In this document: positions 1 through 14,238 of the stretch, one piece after another
How positions within the stretch are numbered: the first letter of the stretch is position 1
How the letters are laid out: each line of letters begins with the position of its first letter
Assembly: GCA_037577475.1 (NCBI GenBank)
Contig: CM075192.1
Coordinates: 7,961,408-8,025,407 of the forward strand
Reading direction: 5' to 3'
Length of the DNA: 64,000 nucleotides
Source: Chaunax sp. Z400
Taxonomy: Eukaryota; Chordata; Actinopteri; Lophiiformes; Chaunacidae
Position numbers and translations under genes: made by a program
The notes under the pieces: generated by a model
Seen by the model: only the letters and a program-made list of their open reading frames with translations
Databases searched by the model: none
Told to the model about the DNA's origin: nothing

Positions 1-98
1 GAGGCTCTTTCATTTATACAACATACTGCACTGAGCCGTTCTGTGTCGCCTTGATTGTCTTTTTTCAGAACAAGTATGCCGTGTATTTGTAGAAGCAC

Positions 99-3000
99 CT
101 GCTGGCTGTGCTGCTGGTTGAGTCGCTCATGCAGAGCCAGGCGTGTGTTTAGAGCATCTAAACTCGTCCTCAGCTCCGTGTTTTCCTGACACACGTTCTC
201 CAAATGCTCCTCCAGCAGCTGTTTCTTCTGACTGAGATGCAGCACCTGAAAAACAAACAACGAGAAAACTTTATTATCAGCCAACTGGAGAAGTGCAGAA
301 GATATTCCTCTGACTGATAAATATGAAGCAGGTACTTTGTATCATTGAACATAGGAACGCTCCTTTCTTTTTCTATTGAAATGATAAATAAAAATGATTT
401 CATAGTTCATAAATGATGTGCCAGCATCTCCCCTGGTGTGTTTATTTGGATATTTGCACTTGCATTGGGAAGCTTTATTGATTGTTGTTGATTCAGTTCA
501 AATTAATGACACGGTTCTGCCTCTTTAGAGTGTATAATTGAAAGGACTAGTAATTATGCCAGGATGTTCTGTGATGCTTCATATAATCATTAAATTCTGT
601 AAGAAATAAACATAATAAAAGAAAGTAAACATTGCTGTTTATTTCATTGTGAAAATGTGTTGCCCAGTTTTTGTTGCATCTATGCTGCATTTTTTCTTTG
701 ATTTTTTTTACTTTAATTTTTATGATTTGTCTGATTTTATTTCTGTTGGCCTCCAATTTGAGCCTAGATACATTATTATATGTTGTGTTTTTCAGTGTCA
801 TAGTCCAATAGTTTGTCTTGTGTTGCAAGTTCTTTATGAAATGGAACTGAACACAACAATGTAAGGCAAGATGAACCAGTATCTGAGAACATGGTCCTCT
901 CTGAGCGACAAACACTTCACATGACCACCCTTTACATTTAGTAATACCCAACATTTACAGATGCGTATACAGTGTGCATTTCTTTTTTTTTTGCATGCTT
1001 GTTACCTGCTCCCTCATGGCACTGATCACCTCCTCATCCTGCTGCCTATTGTGGCCTCCTTTCCGTTGGAGCTCCTGCTTTAGAGCCTGCAGCTCACTGG
1101 ACATGGCTCTCTCCACCTCCATCGCCTACAGACACAAATACACATCAGAGAGATTCAGAGGTGGAATACAAGAATAAAGAGATGGCTTTTGAACTTGCAG
1201 GACTTGGGAGCATTTTGCTCACTTTTAGACATGAGGAGGGGGGTTTCGGAGAGATTTGAGCGTAGAAAAAGTCCACTCAGATAGAAATCAAACTCTGACC
1301 CAGAAAAGTGGAATCACACATTTGTATCAGTCCACTTGAAACTCCAAAACAAAGCTCGCCTGAGGCCTGAGCTTTGAGAGAACTGACACCATAATCCTAA
1401 CCAAATATATAGCAGGAGGTTAATTTAAGGCAAAATCCTGTGATCTAGACCCTGATAGAAGGAGCATAATATAATACCTGCCCGAAAGGTGGGGATTAGG
1501 TGACTAAAATTAAATGTGTTCAATATGCTGTGGGAGTGGGGGATGGTTTGTTGTCTTGCCTTTGGATGAGCTTCATATGGGTACAATATGTTATATGTGG
1601 GGTCTAAAGGTCAAATCTGAGGACTCACATGATGATTAAAAGGGGCAAGAAGGACCAAACAACTTTTTCTCTATTTTTTTCTTAAAAGGGGCGCTGCTAG
1701 AAGTAAAGCTCCACAGGGGCACAGGCCCCCATTACTCCAATCGAATCAGTGTGTTCCCAAGCAGTTTAACAGTGCTTCTCATGTCCAACTTGAGTTGATC
1801 TTTTTTTTTAAATATGACACTGCCCGCTCCAACTTTTCAACAACTGGAGAATTTTACTCATTTGAAAGCATAAATGATTGGTTTAAATATAATTTTAATG
1901 CCAGGGTCGATTCATTTAATGCTTTTGCTCACTGTGGTTTTGGTAACTTTATTCTCAGTAGAATATTTAATCTGCTGCTGATGTATTCTGATGTTTACTG
2001 ACAAATGTAGAGTTATAGGACAAATCAGGAACGTGCAGCGGTTGTTGGCATTTCTGAGCATCAAGTTTGTGTTAAAGCAAACTGGCAATGCCTATGTTTT
2101 CATCTCTTACTTCAGATAAAACTATTGGTTAGAGAAAAATAATGTCTTGTTGAACTACACATGATTTATGATAAGAGTTTACAAACACTCACAGACTCAT
2201 TTTTTAAAAGTACCTCGTAGAGTTTTTGACATCTAGAAGCCCTACAGAGCAAAGATTTTACAAGTGGCTCCCTGGTTTTGTATTATATGCACATGAAACA
2301 GCTGGTTGCAATATGATGAACAATCCTGCTGTCCAACAAGGATTAGCTAAACATGGATCAAAATAATGTACGATTTAAAAAGTAAATATATGGTCTTATG
2401 AGGAAGGAAATGCCTTTAATGTGTTTGTCAGGCTTCAATGATAAACACAATGTGTTTTGGTGAGAAACACTGGAAATAAGTATAATTTAGTTTACAAGGA
2501 AATTCCACCAAAAGCTAAACTAGCTTGAAATCACTTCTATAACTGAAGAAGCAACATGTCTCCTGCGATCACTCATCCATCAAAATCACAGAAGAAATTA
2601 GGGAATCATTGAGAACCCCGTCATATTAAGAGTTAAATAATGATTTCTGATACTTTCTCAAAGCTTAACTCTCAAACAAAGGATGATTTTGAAATTAAAA
2701 ACCTAAAACTCAGGGATCTTTAGGTCTGCTATCGTGCCAGTTCTGAAGCCCAGTGAATGCATCAACTCTTCGGCCACCCAATCCACCCCTCCATCCTGGT
2801 CTGGGACCCTCAGTTCCCCTTACTCAGCAGTTCGGCAGGCCCCTGTCAGGTCCCATCAGGGCCATATAATACAAGATGAAAGTCCGGCCTCTGCGGCAGA
2901 TGGGGCAGAGGGAATCTTGGTCTTGTCTGTGACATCATCATGCCACATTAGACAACAATGAGGCAGAGGGTAAACCCTGGACGTTGTGAGGGAGACGGGG

Positions 3001-6000
3001 GGGACAGCTTGTGTGTACGTGTTTGAAGGAGTGTGCAGAGGAAGTGAGGCAGGCGTGAGGGCAAAACTTAGTGGGAAGTTTGTGTGTGTGCGTGTGTGTG
3101 TGACGGGAGTAAAGCAGGCTCTGATGGACAAAAACAAAACATAGCATGCAGACACACTATGAGCGAGGGGAGGGAGGGGGTCATTAAAGAAGTGCGTTTG
3201 CCTCTGCCGGTCATCATTACCGCAGAATCGTGTCGTCCACATGGGCCCCTTCCACAATAGAGGCAGCGACCCACTGAGAACCACCAAAAACAGGAGTGGA
3301 AGGAGGACGCTCCATTTGGTAGAGACACAAAGATGATATCCCCTCACAAGGCCCCCCAAAGCCTCAAGCCATCACTAACCCACACGCTGAGGTATCTAAC
3401 AGCTGACTACCCAAGCTACAGCCGAAGCCCTCAGGGAGCCCAGAGAAAAGACGGCTTTCCCCTGGGATGATGGGATGTTGGGATATGAGGGGCAACTTCA
3501 AAAGAGCAAATGAAAGATTTATATCTCTCCCCTGTGTATATTGTCTTTCTCTTTTTGTCTGGGAGCTGAGTGATGCTGTTAGAGGGAGCAAAGGTCATGC
3601 AATGGCTCAATTCAGGCATCCCCTTTTTACAATAACGGAAATCTACAGTGAGAGATTTGTCACAGTCGTCCCAACAACACACTGTGATCCACAGACAGGG
3701 AGGCTGATCACATGACACCGAGTGGAAAGCAGGAGGGGAAGAGAAAAAAAAATACAAGCAAAAAATGAGTTGGATCAAATATCTGGGCTACTTTTAGACA
3801 ATGAAATGTCAAAAACAAAATAGTAGAGAGATAGAAAACAACTATTTCGATGATGGAAATCTGATATTTGCTGTTTTTTGAGTGATTCTGGTTCATAAAT
3901 TTAAACATCTTTGGGATTTGTACTGTTGGTCGGACAACACAAGCCACCTCATGAAGTCATTGTAAGGTTATTATAACAGGTCATGACTGTGGCGATTAAT
4001 CGGTTAACCTTGTAGTTGCTGATTATGTTCCTGTTGACCCTCAAAATCAACTGATTGATCATTACGGTGTGAATGTGATTATTCATTTTTTTAAGGCTCG
4101 CATAATAAACTGGCTCCTGGTGTTTGTTAGGTTCATGTCACATCAATGCTTTTTAATTGAAGAAGACCCTGGACTGTTTATTTTAGGATTATACCCAAAA
4201 AAATCACAAGTATGCTAAAACTGAACGAATAATGATAGATATGTGCCTCCTGCATGCTAAAAGGTCAATTGCAATGTTCTGGAAAAGGACCACCAGACCA
4301 TGTCTTACATATTGGATGAGACAAATGTTGACAACTTTTCCTTTTGAAAAAGTAACTTTTACAAAAAAAAGGGAAAGAAGATTTGTTTGAGACGATCTGG
4401 GGATCATTTTCTGTGTATGTAAAAAAAATCTGTATCTCTCCTATGATGAAGAGGAGGAATGAGTTCTGCCTGATGTAACCCCACAATACAAGTTACTGGA
4501 AAGACTTGAACTGAACATGTCCTTAGGAAATATGTATGAACAAGGATGGCCTGAGAACTATGCTCTGTGTGTTTATCCATCTGTGCCTCAGTGTGGGTTT
4601 GTGTTGCTCAGGCATAGAACTGATTTTTCCTTTGTCAGTTTGATTCTTTTTTGTGTTGAATTTGTATCTGTATGAAAATACAAAATTAATAAACAAATTG
4701 TTTGAGCAAAAAAAAACTGATTGAGTATCTGATACTCCCTTTAACGTGGCATATATTCAATTTTTTATGTAAATGTGTTTTAATTTATTCTTTTATTGAT
4801 GTCGTTTGTTGTGCTTTTAATTAACCTTCTTTTGCAGATGCAAGAAAACACAAACTTCTTCCGTTTGCATGCAAAAGGTAAACTAAAGTGTTTTCTATTC
4901 TAATTACGACTAATTATCGACCTCAGCGTATTGAATCAGAGTAGCTGGTGTGGACATAAATTATGATAACTAAAACTATTAATGACTAAAGGTTAAACTT
5001 AATTAAACCTGACACAGGTCTAAACCAATGTTCTAAATGTACCGTTTGGACTATTTGACAGATTTTGGCTCAAGAAACAAACTGAATAGAATCAACATTT
5101 CCATCTCATCATCGATCATCACACTCCCTTTACAGTCTGGCATTTCTTATCCAGTAGATGTGTTTATATGCCAGTTTCTGCTACTGATAATATTTAGACA
5201 CAGAAACTTTTCTTGCACAAGAGTCAAACTAATCCAGCAAAATATCTTGATCTCATTTTGCTTTATTTCGATGTAAACAACCTGCAGGTTCTTCAGAGTC
5301 AGATTTAACACACTCATATGCTAAACTGTCCAATAATAATTACCAAAGAGATGCATCAGAAACAAGACAAACTTCTTAATTTTCAAGTGTCCTCCTATTG
5401 TGCTTCATCTGCAGAAATTATAGAATTTGTGATGTAAACAAAAAACCAAACACCATGATGTCGCTCAACACTCCCTGATGTTTGAACACCTGCTTTCCTG
5501 TAACTGTCTAAACAGTCAGCACTGAGCCGTGTGACGAGCTGGCAAAGTTAACATTGTTTTTAACGCAGCCACTTCCTCAAATGCACCAGGATGGAGAATC
5601 ACAGCAAATCTTTCCTCTCACATCGGGGCCTGTTTGGCCTTTGCTATGATGAATTCTTCCCCTCTATCAGGTTTCTGTGGTGTGATACAGATGCCCTCCC
5701 CCAGATTCCTGTTATGCTCTGCTTGCACTCTCACAATCAAGAAACAGGGATTCACGCTATTCATTAGAAGGACACTCACAAGGGACGGAGATGATGCGAA
5801 GTTCATTTTTGTGAGAATGAATTTCTGAGACTGTAGACGGACTACATTAGGACACAAGTTCATTTTACAAACTTGCTCCAGAAAGTCTTAAGAGCTGAAA
5901 TGATTGGTCGATCGACAGAAAATCATCCTGTAACATTTTGTTAATCTTTTCTTTTTTTTTTTTGTCCGAGTGAATAAAAAAACAAAACATTTACTGATTC

Positions 6001-9000
6001 CAGAATTATCTTCTGGTCCCATACGACAATATTTGCTGATTTTCAAGGCTTCAAATGTAGTGTACTAAAATCACCATGTTTGAGGTGAGGCTTCAGGCTT
6101 GAGGCTTCAGGTTTTTCACCTGGAGACGTCATCTAAGGCTCTGGAAGCTTACGACACTTCAAAGCTCGATCAGGACACACAGAACAAAATGCCCTGTTCC
6201 AGTCAGAACTGAGGGTGTGCCTATAGTACAAACACACATAATCACAGACATACAGACACAACTCACCACAGCAGACAGAGAAGTGATAGCACCCTCAGAC
6301 ATGGAGCTTCTTCACACTCTTTCTCCGGCACATTTGCTCTCTTCTCAGGTTTTTACAACCACAGAGTCCAGAGTTTCCACCGCCTGATGCCGGGAAACAT
6401 TTTCTCCACTTCCTTCTCCTTAACCAGCCTAAACAGCGATAACACCTTCAATCTAAATTGACTTTTTCCTGAACTTCTAGAGTCAGTTTGCCTCATTAAT
6501 GCCTTCAGCCGGGCCACAGGGGGAGGGGAAGGGGGGGGGGTTATACACAGTTCCTTTTGATGTGGACCTTGACTCATGGGAGGGAGCACACTGTCTGGAT
6601 TCATCTTTAACTTTGCAAACTCATTTTGAAACAACACAAAGAAGTCGCTCTACTCAGAAATTGGTCTTGAGTAACGAAACAGGTCACCACTGTCATGTTT
6701 AGTAAAACATTTCTTTATTGTCAGGCTGGAAAAATACTCACCACTGTGGAGCTGCCTGATCCAACCGGCTCCTCCATGTTTACTGATAAGAGGCAGTAAA
6801 TTATGTCACCAGTTTGACTTTCCTACAAGTACACACTTTATGGATATCTTCATATTTCACTTGGCCAGTCTGATAAGGGTTTGAGTCAGCTGTCTGTTAA
6901 TAGTAACACGGTCCATTATGTCATACTGGCAAGCAAGTACTTTATTAATATACACTGATAATCTTTTAATGATAAACGTCACAAAAAAGTGAAAATGAAA
7001 GTAACGATTTTCTGAAACCCAAGATGAAGCCTTCAAATATATTGTTTTATTCAACCAACAGTCCAAAACTGTAACTGTGTTCAGTCCACAATGATATAAA
7101 TCAAGGAAAAGTGGAAAAATCTCACTTTTGAGAGGCGGATTTTTGCTCAAAAACAGTTGCAGATTAATTTTCTGTTGATTGGTTAATCAATGAATTGTTT
7201 CAGCTCTATTCTCATGTGTTGATTTTTTTTCCCCCACCAACACTTTCCTTCCTCTGTCCTGAATCTAAAATCAAATCATGGCACTGACATTCACTCCCCG
7301 TCTTTTTTTCTTTTCCTTTTACATATCATTCAGTTCCGTACAGATTGTCTGCCTGAAGACAACAACACAGATTTGTTCCACAGCGACTGACAGACAAACT
7401 CCACTTATGTCTCTCCTGCTCAGAGTATTTGTTTTAAATCAAACCTTGTATAAGTAAGCATATTTGTCATGGCCTTGTTCTTTAGAGTCTGAGTGTACAA
7501 ACAGCCTGAGCATTTGGCCTGCAGCTCACACTGAGTCAGACTGATACCTGAGTGCTCTGCAGAGAACAATGATTTTCAATGTACAGACTGGGAGATAGCC
7601 CAGTCTCATTTGTTTAACTCTGCAGCTCCGGCTCAGATGTCGCAGTCTGTGGCTTTCTTTGAACCCAGCTCTATGGTTCCCCTTCAGGTCACTATACATT
7701 CATACACTCCACCTATCCATGTGTGGGACTCACCGTGTTGAGCTGCTCCCTGAGTCGCTGAGTGTGCTCACTGTGCTCCAGCTGGTCTCGATTCTTGTCC
7801 CTCTCTGCCTCCCCGAGGGCCCGGGTGAGTCGCTCCACCTGGGCCCTCAGCTCCCTCACATCCCTCTCCAGGTCCCCCACCTGGCTCTCCCACTTTGACT
7901 GGCAGCCCTCCAGCTTCAGCCGCAGCTCATGCCTGCCCTGCTCCAGCTCCTGCACAGGGGTGAAAAGACTAACGTCAACCCAAACTTACATTAATAATAC
8001 TGAAATTATAATGCCTGCTAATCATTTTTATCAGCAACATGATGTTACAATTATTATGCCTCAGTTTGAAAGAGAGTTTGAGTGACAAAATGCACAAGTC
8101 AAGCTCATTCAGAGCAGTAAAGGATGATGGGAACTTCATAAAAGCTGGAATATGAATGAATGAAAATGATGTTGCATTTAGAATTTACAGTATTTAGTTG
8201 TTGTTATGCAGAAATATCAATCAAATCTGTTTTCATTACTTTACATTGAGCTGACAATTGAATCAAGAGAGAAAATTGCCAATAATTCCCTATCATGTTC
8301 TAAATGATAAGGATTTTCTCTTTTAATTATATAACATGATTGCAAAAATATACTATTATTGTATCCGGGGAAAAAAATTCAATTATGTTTTCTTGACCTT
8401 TAGAAAACTGGACAGTCATCACTATTTTTTTGACATTTTATAGGCCACATGATCAATGACTTAAGAATTTAATTAATAGATGAATCTATAATGAAGATAA
8501 TAATCATTAGCTGCAGCCTTAAATTCTGTATTATTTATCAACGTATGAGTCAGTTTCTATGCAGATACGTCCTGCCACATCTTTATTGCATTGCCAGATA
8601 AGATTAAAAATCGAACATCAGGTTTCACCCTGACAGTAGTGATGAGGTCATTATTCAGTCTGCTGTGCCTGCTCAGGTGTGTAATGCTGTGCAGAAGGCA
8701 ACAGCTTCACAACAAAAACAAGCATGTTCAAGTTTACAGATAACCTCATTTCACCTGCTGCCTCTGGCTTCATTGCTGGACGGTTGGATTCATTTGTTGC
8801 TTAGAGACATCTCTTAAAATTGGAGGATCATCACTAAATCACACACAGACACGGTAAATGTAGCTCTCTCCTTGTATTACATGTAGAAGTAAACTGCAGA
8901 GACCTCATCAGGAGTTAAAAGTTTAATTCTACAGCAACAGGTTGCCACATTGTTTCACAACCTGTGAAGATAATTTAAAGACATAAATGCTTTTGTACGC

Positions 9001-9801
9001 ACTGATATTAGATTTATATTTTAGAATATACTGACTGATATTCTGTCTGATGAAGGCTGATTAGTGGCTGTTACTAATCCAGTAACCTTATATTATTGTT
9101 ATACTGGACTATGGGTTTGACTGAATCATGACCTGGATGAGTTAACTACACTAACATTGTTCATGTTGTTTTTCCTACCACAGTCGTGTGTATTTCATCC
9201 ATTGTATAAGTCAAAGTATCAAGTGTTTTCATATAGGACACGTGTCTGAATGAGGATGGTCTACGATCTATTCAGAAAAATGATCAACTCTGAGACATCC
9301 TCTATCTTATATTATCTCTGCGTATATTTTCTAGGATTATTTTACAGTCTAGAGTGAATATTGTAAATATTTAATGCGTTATCATTGAATCTGTCGGTCC
9401 TCGGCAGGAAATAATGAATTTCCATCCACCCACTTCAAACTTAAGCAGCAAAAACGACATAAAAACCCCACATTTAATCTAAAAGCGTCATTACGCGCCT
9501 CATTTGCTCGCTATAAGCGCATTCCAGTATAATGAAAATGTTACATGTGTCTTACCTCCAGCTTGTCTGCGTATTGTTCATGAAGTTTGTCGCTCTGATC
9601 TTTCAGCTGACGGTTTTCCAGGAGCAACGCGTTTCCCAACTGGGCTGCCAAAATAACCTCTTCCTCCTTTTGTTTTAAAGCAGCAAGAAGTTCACTGGGG
9701 TCTCGATAATCTGCTATTTCCTCTGCTTCGTAGTCGAAGTAGAAATCCTCCACCAGGTCCATGTTGTTGGACTTGAAGCTCCACGCACCCAGCCGATCCA
9801 T
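99..9801 (-). CDS. bicdl2: BICD family-like cargo adaptor (BICDL1/2 type), 5' part, 4 exons, truncated by window edge
   Basis: Exons in transcription order are 9556-9801, 7734-7949, 1006-1125 and 99-245. Each ends in a GT donor, each internal one follows an AG acceptor, and all joins are phase 0 (82, 72, 40 and 49 codons). Further exons must lie left of position 1. The start is the ATG at 9801-9799; it opens an acidic leader (EDFYFDYEAEE) followed by LLAALKQKEEEVILAAQLG. This AAxxG segment is the CC1 box with which BICD-type adaptors contact dynein light intermediate chain. The rest is almost unbroken heptad coiled coil rich in L, E, Q and R. Family members link dynein-dynactin to cargo such as Rab6 vesicles. 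Family membership is well supported by the CC1 box plus coiled coil. BICDL2 over BICDL1 is a weaker choice. The 6.6-kb intron 2 is large for this gene-dense neighbourhood. Confidence 0.82.
1126..7733 (-). other. Large intron of the BICDL-like gene
   Basis: No exon with convincing splice sites and coding similarity was seen. About 2730-3480 is richer in G and C and holds several overlapping open frames on both strands, including a 167-codon frame on the minus strand at 2856-3359. None shows family resemblance or a fitting phase. A short GT-rich run lies near 3080-3103. The rest is AT-rich intronic sequence. Confidence 0.6.
7950..9555 (-). other. Intron 1 of the BICDL-like gene
   Basis: AT-rich sequence between coding exons 1 and 2. 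I see no gene, RNA or recognisable mobile element in it. Confidence 0.6.
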
Positions 9802-11500
9802 AACCGAGAGCTAATTCAAGACTAATAAATAAATTGTGTACCAACGCAAAGTCACAAAAACACGCAGAAATAGCGGCGCGCGTGTGTTAAGGAGCTGTCC
9901 ATTAATAGACGCGTCTCTGTGGATGTTTGAGCTCCACAGTGAAACAGGCTGGTCCGTCTGTCAGCAGCAGATCACTGTCTCCAGGGGGAGTTTCCTTCAG
10001 TCACCTGAGCTACTGTTACCATCTCACTGTCACGAACCACACCTGTCCTCATTCAACAGGCAGTAGGACTGTTTCACTGTCGAACATCACAGAGAGACCA
10101 GAAAGCACAGGGAGGCCTGTATGGTGTGTTTCCAAGCAAAAATGGTGATTTACTCTGAGTCATTTTTCACATCACTGAGTCAGCATTGACTGAACTTCTT
10201 TGTAGTATTAAAAAGAATTAAAGTTAGAGGTTTCACCATCTATTTAATACAGGACTGTTATGATGGATTGTCCATGCCTTGCTAATTTTTAAGTCTGTAG
10301 AACAGAGGATTCTGAAAATCTGTCATTTCCATTCTGATTTAACTCCATGTATTGCACAACTACTTATATCCCTATTTCCCTGAACCTTGATTACTTCCTC
10401 CCTGTTCATCTGTCTGTAAAACTAATCCAGAATCACCTTTTCTGGACAAGTATGTGCACACATTCAAGGAATTTGTAGGGAGTTTGGGTTCAGATCACTG
10501 AAGATGGCAATATTCAGAGAAAAAAAACAAGGCTGAACAAAGATAAACACATAAACATAAACAATGTCTGTAATACAGGTCAAGCTGATTCTGTGTATTG
10601 TAAACAAGAATACAATAAAACGATGATGCCATGTGTGTGAAAAAATATTAAATGATTAATTTTTGTCAGTGTGTTCTGCATACTGGGTCTATTTATACCT
10701 GCTTAGATGTATATTTAAAAACACACCATATTCATGTTGGGAAAGGAGAAAGTCCTCATGGTCCTTCTGTCTTCACTATCATCAATATCATTGTCCTTAT
10801 CATTTTTTTCTATATGACTGAATCACATCAATCCAACACCATAAAATTATTCATGTATGTTGCTTGTCCTGTAATGATACATACATGATACACCATAAAA
10901 CATCATAAAATACAGCATCTTTTATTTTGCTCTTTATTTCAATGTCTCATTCTTCCCTGAGATAATTCTACAGTTTAATTTTACTGCTTTATTTATTCAT
11001 ATGTGCCTTTGCCTATTTGTTCGTCATTACGTTTTTCAATCACAGTGCACCAATTTTGTTACCATGTAATATTTTGGGTCATGTGACAATATGTACTGTG
11101 TGATTGAAATCATTTGACAGTGGGTAGAACTGTTTCATGGATCATTATTATTTAATTCTTTTATGATTTTTGCATCAAAGTAAGGATCTGTCAATAATTA
11201 AATTGATACATTAACCAAAAACAAAAACTCTTCTCTGCTTATTTTATTTTATGTGAACTGCACATATAATCAAAGAATATTGCAGTGAGCATGGATGGGT
11301 CTGTAGTCCTTACAAGAGACCACTGTTCCAGTCATCCATCCACCCAACAAGGGCTCAACAAGTCCCTGATACCTGATCAGGACTGCTGGAGCATCTGCCC
11401 GCTTTGTCTGGTAGCTTGGCAGAGGTCAAAGTTCAGCCATCACGCAGCAGCTTCTCTATGGTGGCAGGAATCAAGCAAACGTAAAAGCCTTGATGTACAC
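9802..11500. other. Intergenic, upstream of the BICDL-like gene
   Basis: Contains the 5' UTR and promoter of the minus-strand BICDL-like gene in its first few hundred bases. CGCG-type dinucleotides near 9870-9910 suggest a weak CpG-rich promoter. From about 10150 to 11500 the sequence is AT-rich and I recognise nothing. Confidence 0.5.
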
Positions 11501-11559
11501 CGCCTCTGTCTTCATGTCTTCATCATTACTGTTCAGTCTATAGGCTGTTGTACTGTTAG

Positions 11560-13030
11560 AGTGACGAACATGTGATGTGACATGTGCACGGAGCGGAGAG
11601 GAAAACTGTTTGGAGTTGGCCAACAACACATTCAGGTAAAGCTAGTAAAGCAGGTGTGCTTGTCTGTGCACTGTGTAAGGCTGAGAAAGAGAAGACTGAG
11701 AGGCTCCAACACACTGAGAACACTACTGAGCAGCATGGAGAGACTGAGCTGACCCCAATAGAGGAAAGCAGTGTTAAAGACTCAAGAGGTTTTTTACTGT
11801 AAACCTCTTGAATCTTGAATCTCTTGAAGATGATACCCGACCACCAGTCATAACTAATGCATAGGCTACACTAACACAGTCAACTCCCCCAGCTCACAGA
11901 CATAGTCCCATTAGAAGAGGTGCTTGCAGATGTTAATACAGGTGTGCTGTTGCTTATGCCACTGAGACAGTAATCCTGGATGTACTTGGGTATAATATCA
12001 AGAATGCAACATGCAGAATGACCCCCCCATAGAGAAGAAGGTTTAAAGTAAGGTCAAGAAAGCTATAAGGGAACTTAGCCGTTTAACAGATGTACAGAAG
12101 GGTCTAATAAGAGAAATGTCTTGGACAGAAAAGAAGTATAATAAAATGTTCATGAGTAAAACTCTAGAGACTGCCAAACGAAGACTCACAGCCAAGAGAT
12201 GAAAAAAAGAGGCCTATCTCCAAAGCCCCATCCACGGTGTACTTGCAGCTCCAGGCACCACACAACACCAATGCCAAGTGGCTGGTGAACCTAAGAGCAG
12301 AACACTGCAGAACAAGAACCAGTCCTCATCACAAAGGCAGATATATAACAAGGAGAAATAAAGAGATGGACATGATCCAGATACCCATCCAGACAGGCTA
12401 ACAGAGGGCAGGACAATCCTAATCATGAAGGATCCAAACAAGTGAACAACACACCAACAAACTCCTATCCCATAACCAGCCTCTCCGCAACAGTGAAGCT
12501 CCTCTCAGATATCATAGCAGCTATAGGTGAACAGGCACATGAGTCAGAAACATCAGAAACAACACCAGAGGGTCAAAGCACCAGCTACTTTGTGGATAAA
12601 GCAATCACCCAAGACTCTAACAACTTGAGCACCAAATCCAATCAAAATCCAATCAAATCAAACTTTATGATCAGATCAAATGGCCTGACTACAAGAAAAG
12701 CCTGTGACTCAATGCCTCACAAATGGATACTATAGTACTACAGTACAGTATTTAGTGCCAGGCACTATACAAGGCTAACAGTTCACTGATAACCTATCAA
12801 GTGTGGCAGTGGAAAAACATCACTGGAATTCAATGGCAAGGCCATTGCGCAAGTCAGCATTAAATGCTGCATATACAAAGTGATGCACTGTCCCTGCTGC
12901 TGTTCTGCATAGGCCTGAAACCCCCCCGAACCAGATCATCTCAAATAGTGAATATGGATCCAGGTTCAGAGGTGGAGAGACCATCAGCCACCTCATATCA
13001 CATCTTTTACATCATATCAACTAATAGGTT
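11560..13030 (+). mobile_element. Decayed non-LTR retrotransposon, R2/R4-like
   Basis: Broken frames on the plus strand keep landmarks of a reverse transcriptase that is common in fish and, as I recall, annotated as R2-type. Around 12390-12490 is a stretch reading PDRLTEGRTILIMKDPNK. Around 12590-12735 is a VDKAIT segment followed by ACDSMPHKWIL, matching a family motif of the form KAYDSMPHTWIL. Around 12870-12920 is SDALSLLLFCIGLKP, matching a motif of the form GDALSPLLFCIGLNPL. Many stops and frameshifts interrupt it, and the YMDD-like catalytic motif is not intact. The exact clade (R2, R4/Rex6 or NeSL) is uncertain, and both ends are approximate. Confidence 0.7.
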
Positions 13031-13999
13031 TACAGTATACAGTATCATACCTCCTTACAACTTATAACTAAAGCTCTGAAATATAGTATTGTAGTGTAAT
13101 AAAAAAGTATAGTGGCTTAGAAGTATTAAGTAGCATAAAATGGAAGTAGTACAAGTACTACAAGATTTAATTAATTGCAGAACTAAAGTCTTTTTCTTTC
13201 CATATTTGAGGGCCAGTAGTAGCACATAACATCACAGACCTCTAGCGGCTCCCAGTGGACAGAAATGTAAAATACATCACTTTACTTTATTCAGAACTGG
13301 TTTGTTCTCCTACAAAGTGATGTAGTAAAAAATACTGTGAGAAATGTAACATCAGTATCACATATTTTTCTTCTAATCAAGAGAGGAAGTTTATTGTCAA
13401 ATAAGACAAAACATTACTTTCACTACACACACAAAAATGTGAAACCTTTTCAAACGTCATATTTGCAAAGTCGTGTTGTGCAAAAAAGTGTTTTGCTATC
13501 AGCATTACATTGTTAGCAAATTATTTTTAATTGCCTTCTAGCTAAGATAGTTGGGTTAGCTATTAAGCCCAAAATACAACAGTCCCTGTTCAAACCAGTC
13601 AAATCTGTAGGCGGTCCTGACATCTCCTATTCAGTCTGCTGCTTATGTTTTATGGCTTAGTATTTATAGTTATTAATTTATCAAAACATGTTACTCTCGG
13701 TAATTACTATTTGTTTTATTTCTATATTATTATTATTATATTATTGATGTTGTTGTGTTATTATTTATATTGTGTACTATCTCATGATTTTATTATTATT
13801 TACATTCTTATCCTTCTTATCCATTTTGCTTGTGTTGTATTTCATCATTCCTCTTTTCGTTAACTATCCATCTTTTATTGTTGTTGTTTTAGCCTCTAAA
13901 TGGTTTGCATTAGTCTCTAAATCCATTTTAACCTCTTTTGTTTCATCAGTCGCTTGTAAATCGCTTTGCCTGTAAATTGTTTTTGAGTTTTCTGTATAG
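13031..13999. other. Intergenic AT-rich sequence
   Basis: Very AT-rich, with ATT-rich stretches around 13715-13800. No gene recognised. Confidence 0.5.
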
Positions 14000-14039
<40 letters not shown>

Positions 14040-14081
14040 AACTGATTGATTGATTGATTGATTGACTGACTGACTGACTGT
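14000..14081 (+). repeat. (GATT)n microsatellite passing into (GACT)n
   Basis: About 82 bp of GATT units with one interruption near 14038-14044, changing to GACT units at the 3' end. It lies about 160 bp upstream of the FAM98-type start codon. Confidence 0.95.
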
Positions 14082-14107
14082 GCTGTTGATGTCTGTACAC
14101 ACTCCGG

Positions 14108-14120
14108 CCAGCAGGGGGCG
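14108..14120 (+). promoter_or_regulatory. CTCF-like core motif upstream of the FAM98-type gene
   Basis: The sequence CCAGCAGGGGGCG fits the vertebrate CTCF core consensus and lies about 120 bp before the ATG. Binding is inferred from the motif only. Confidence 0.5.
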
Positions 14121-14238
14121 ATGTGTAACCAACCAATAAACACTGAAAAGAGGAAGCACCATGTAAACACGCTTGAACTTTGATTAGTTGTTCAGAGCTG
14201 TAAGATTAAATATTTTAGTTGTTTCCGTTTTAGTGCCA

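Noticed and set aside
2856..3359. 167-codon minus-strand open frame inside the BICDL intron
   Set aside because: No family resemblance, overlaps other open frames on both strands in a GC-richer patch, and no splice phase fits the BICDL exons.
11783..11810. 10-bp perfect inverted repeat CAAGAGGTTT/AAACCTCTTG with 8-bp loop
   Set aside because: Short enough for chance in AT-rich DNA and not followed by any terminator-like or RNA context in a eukaryotic genome.
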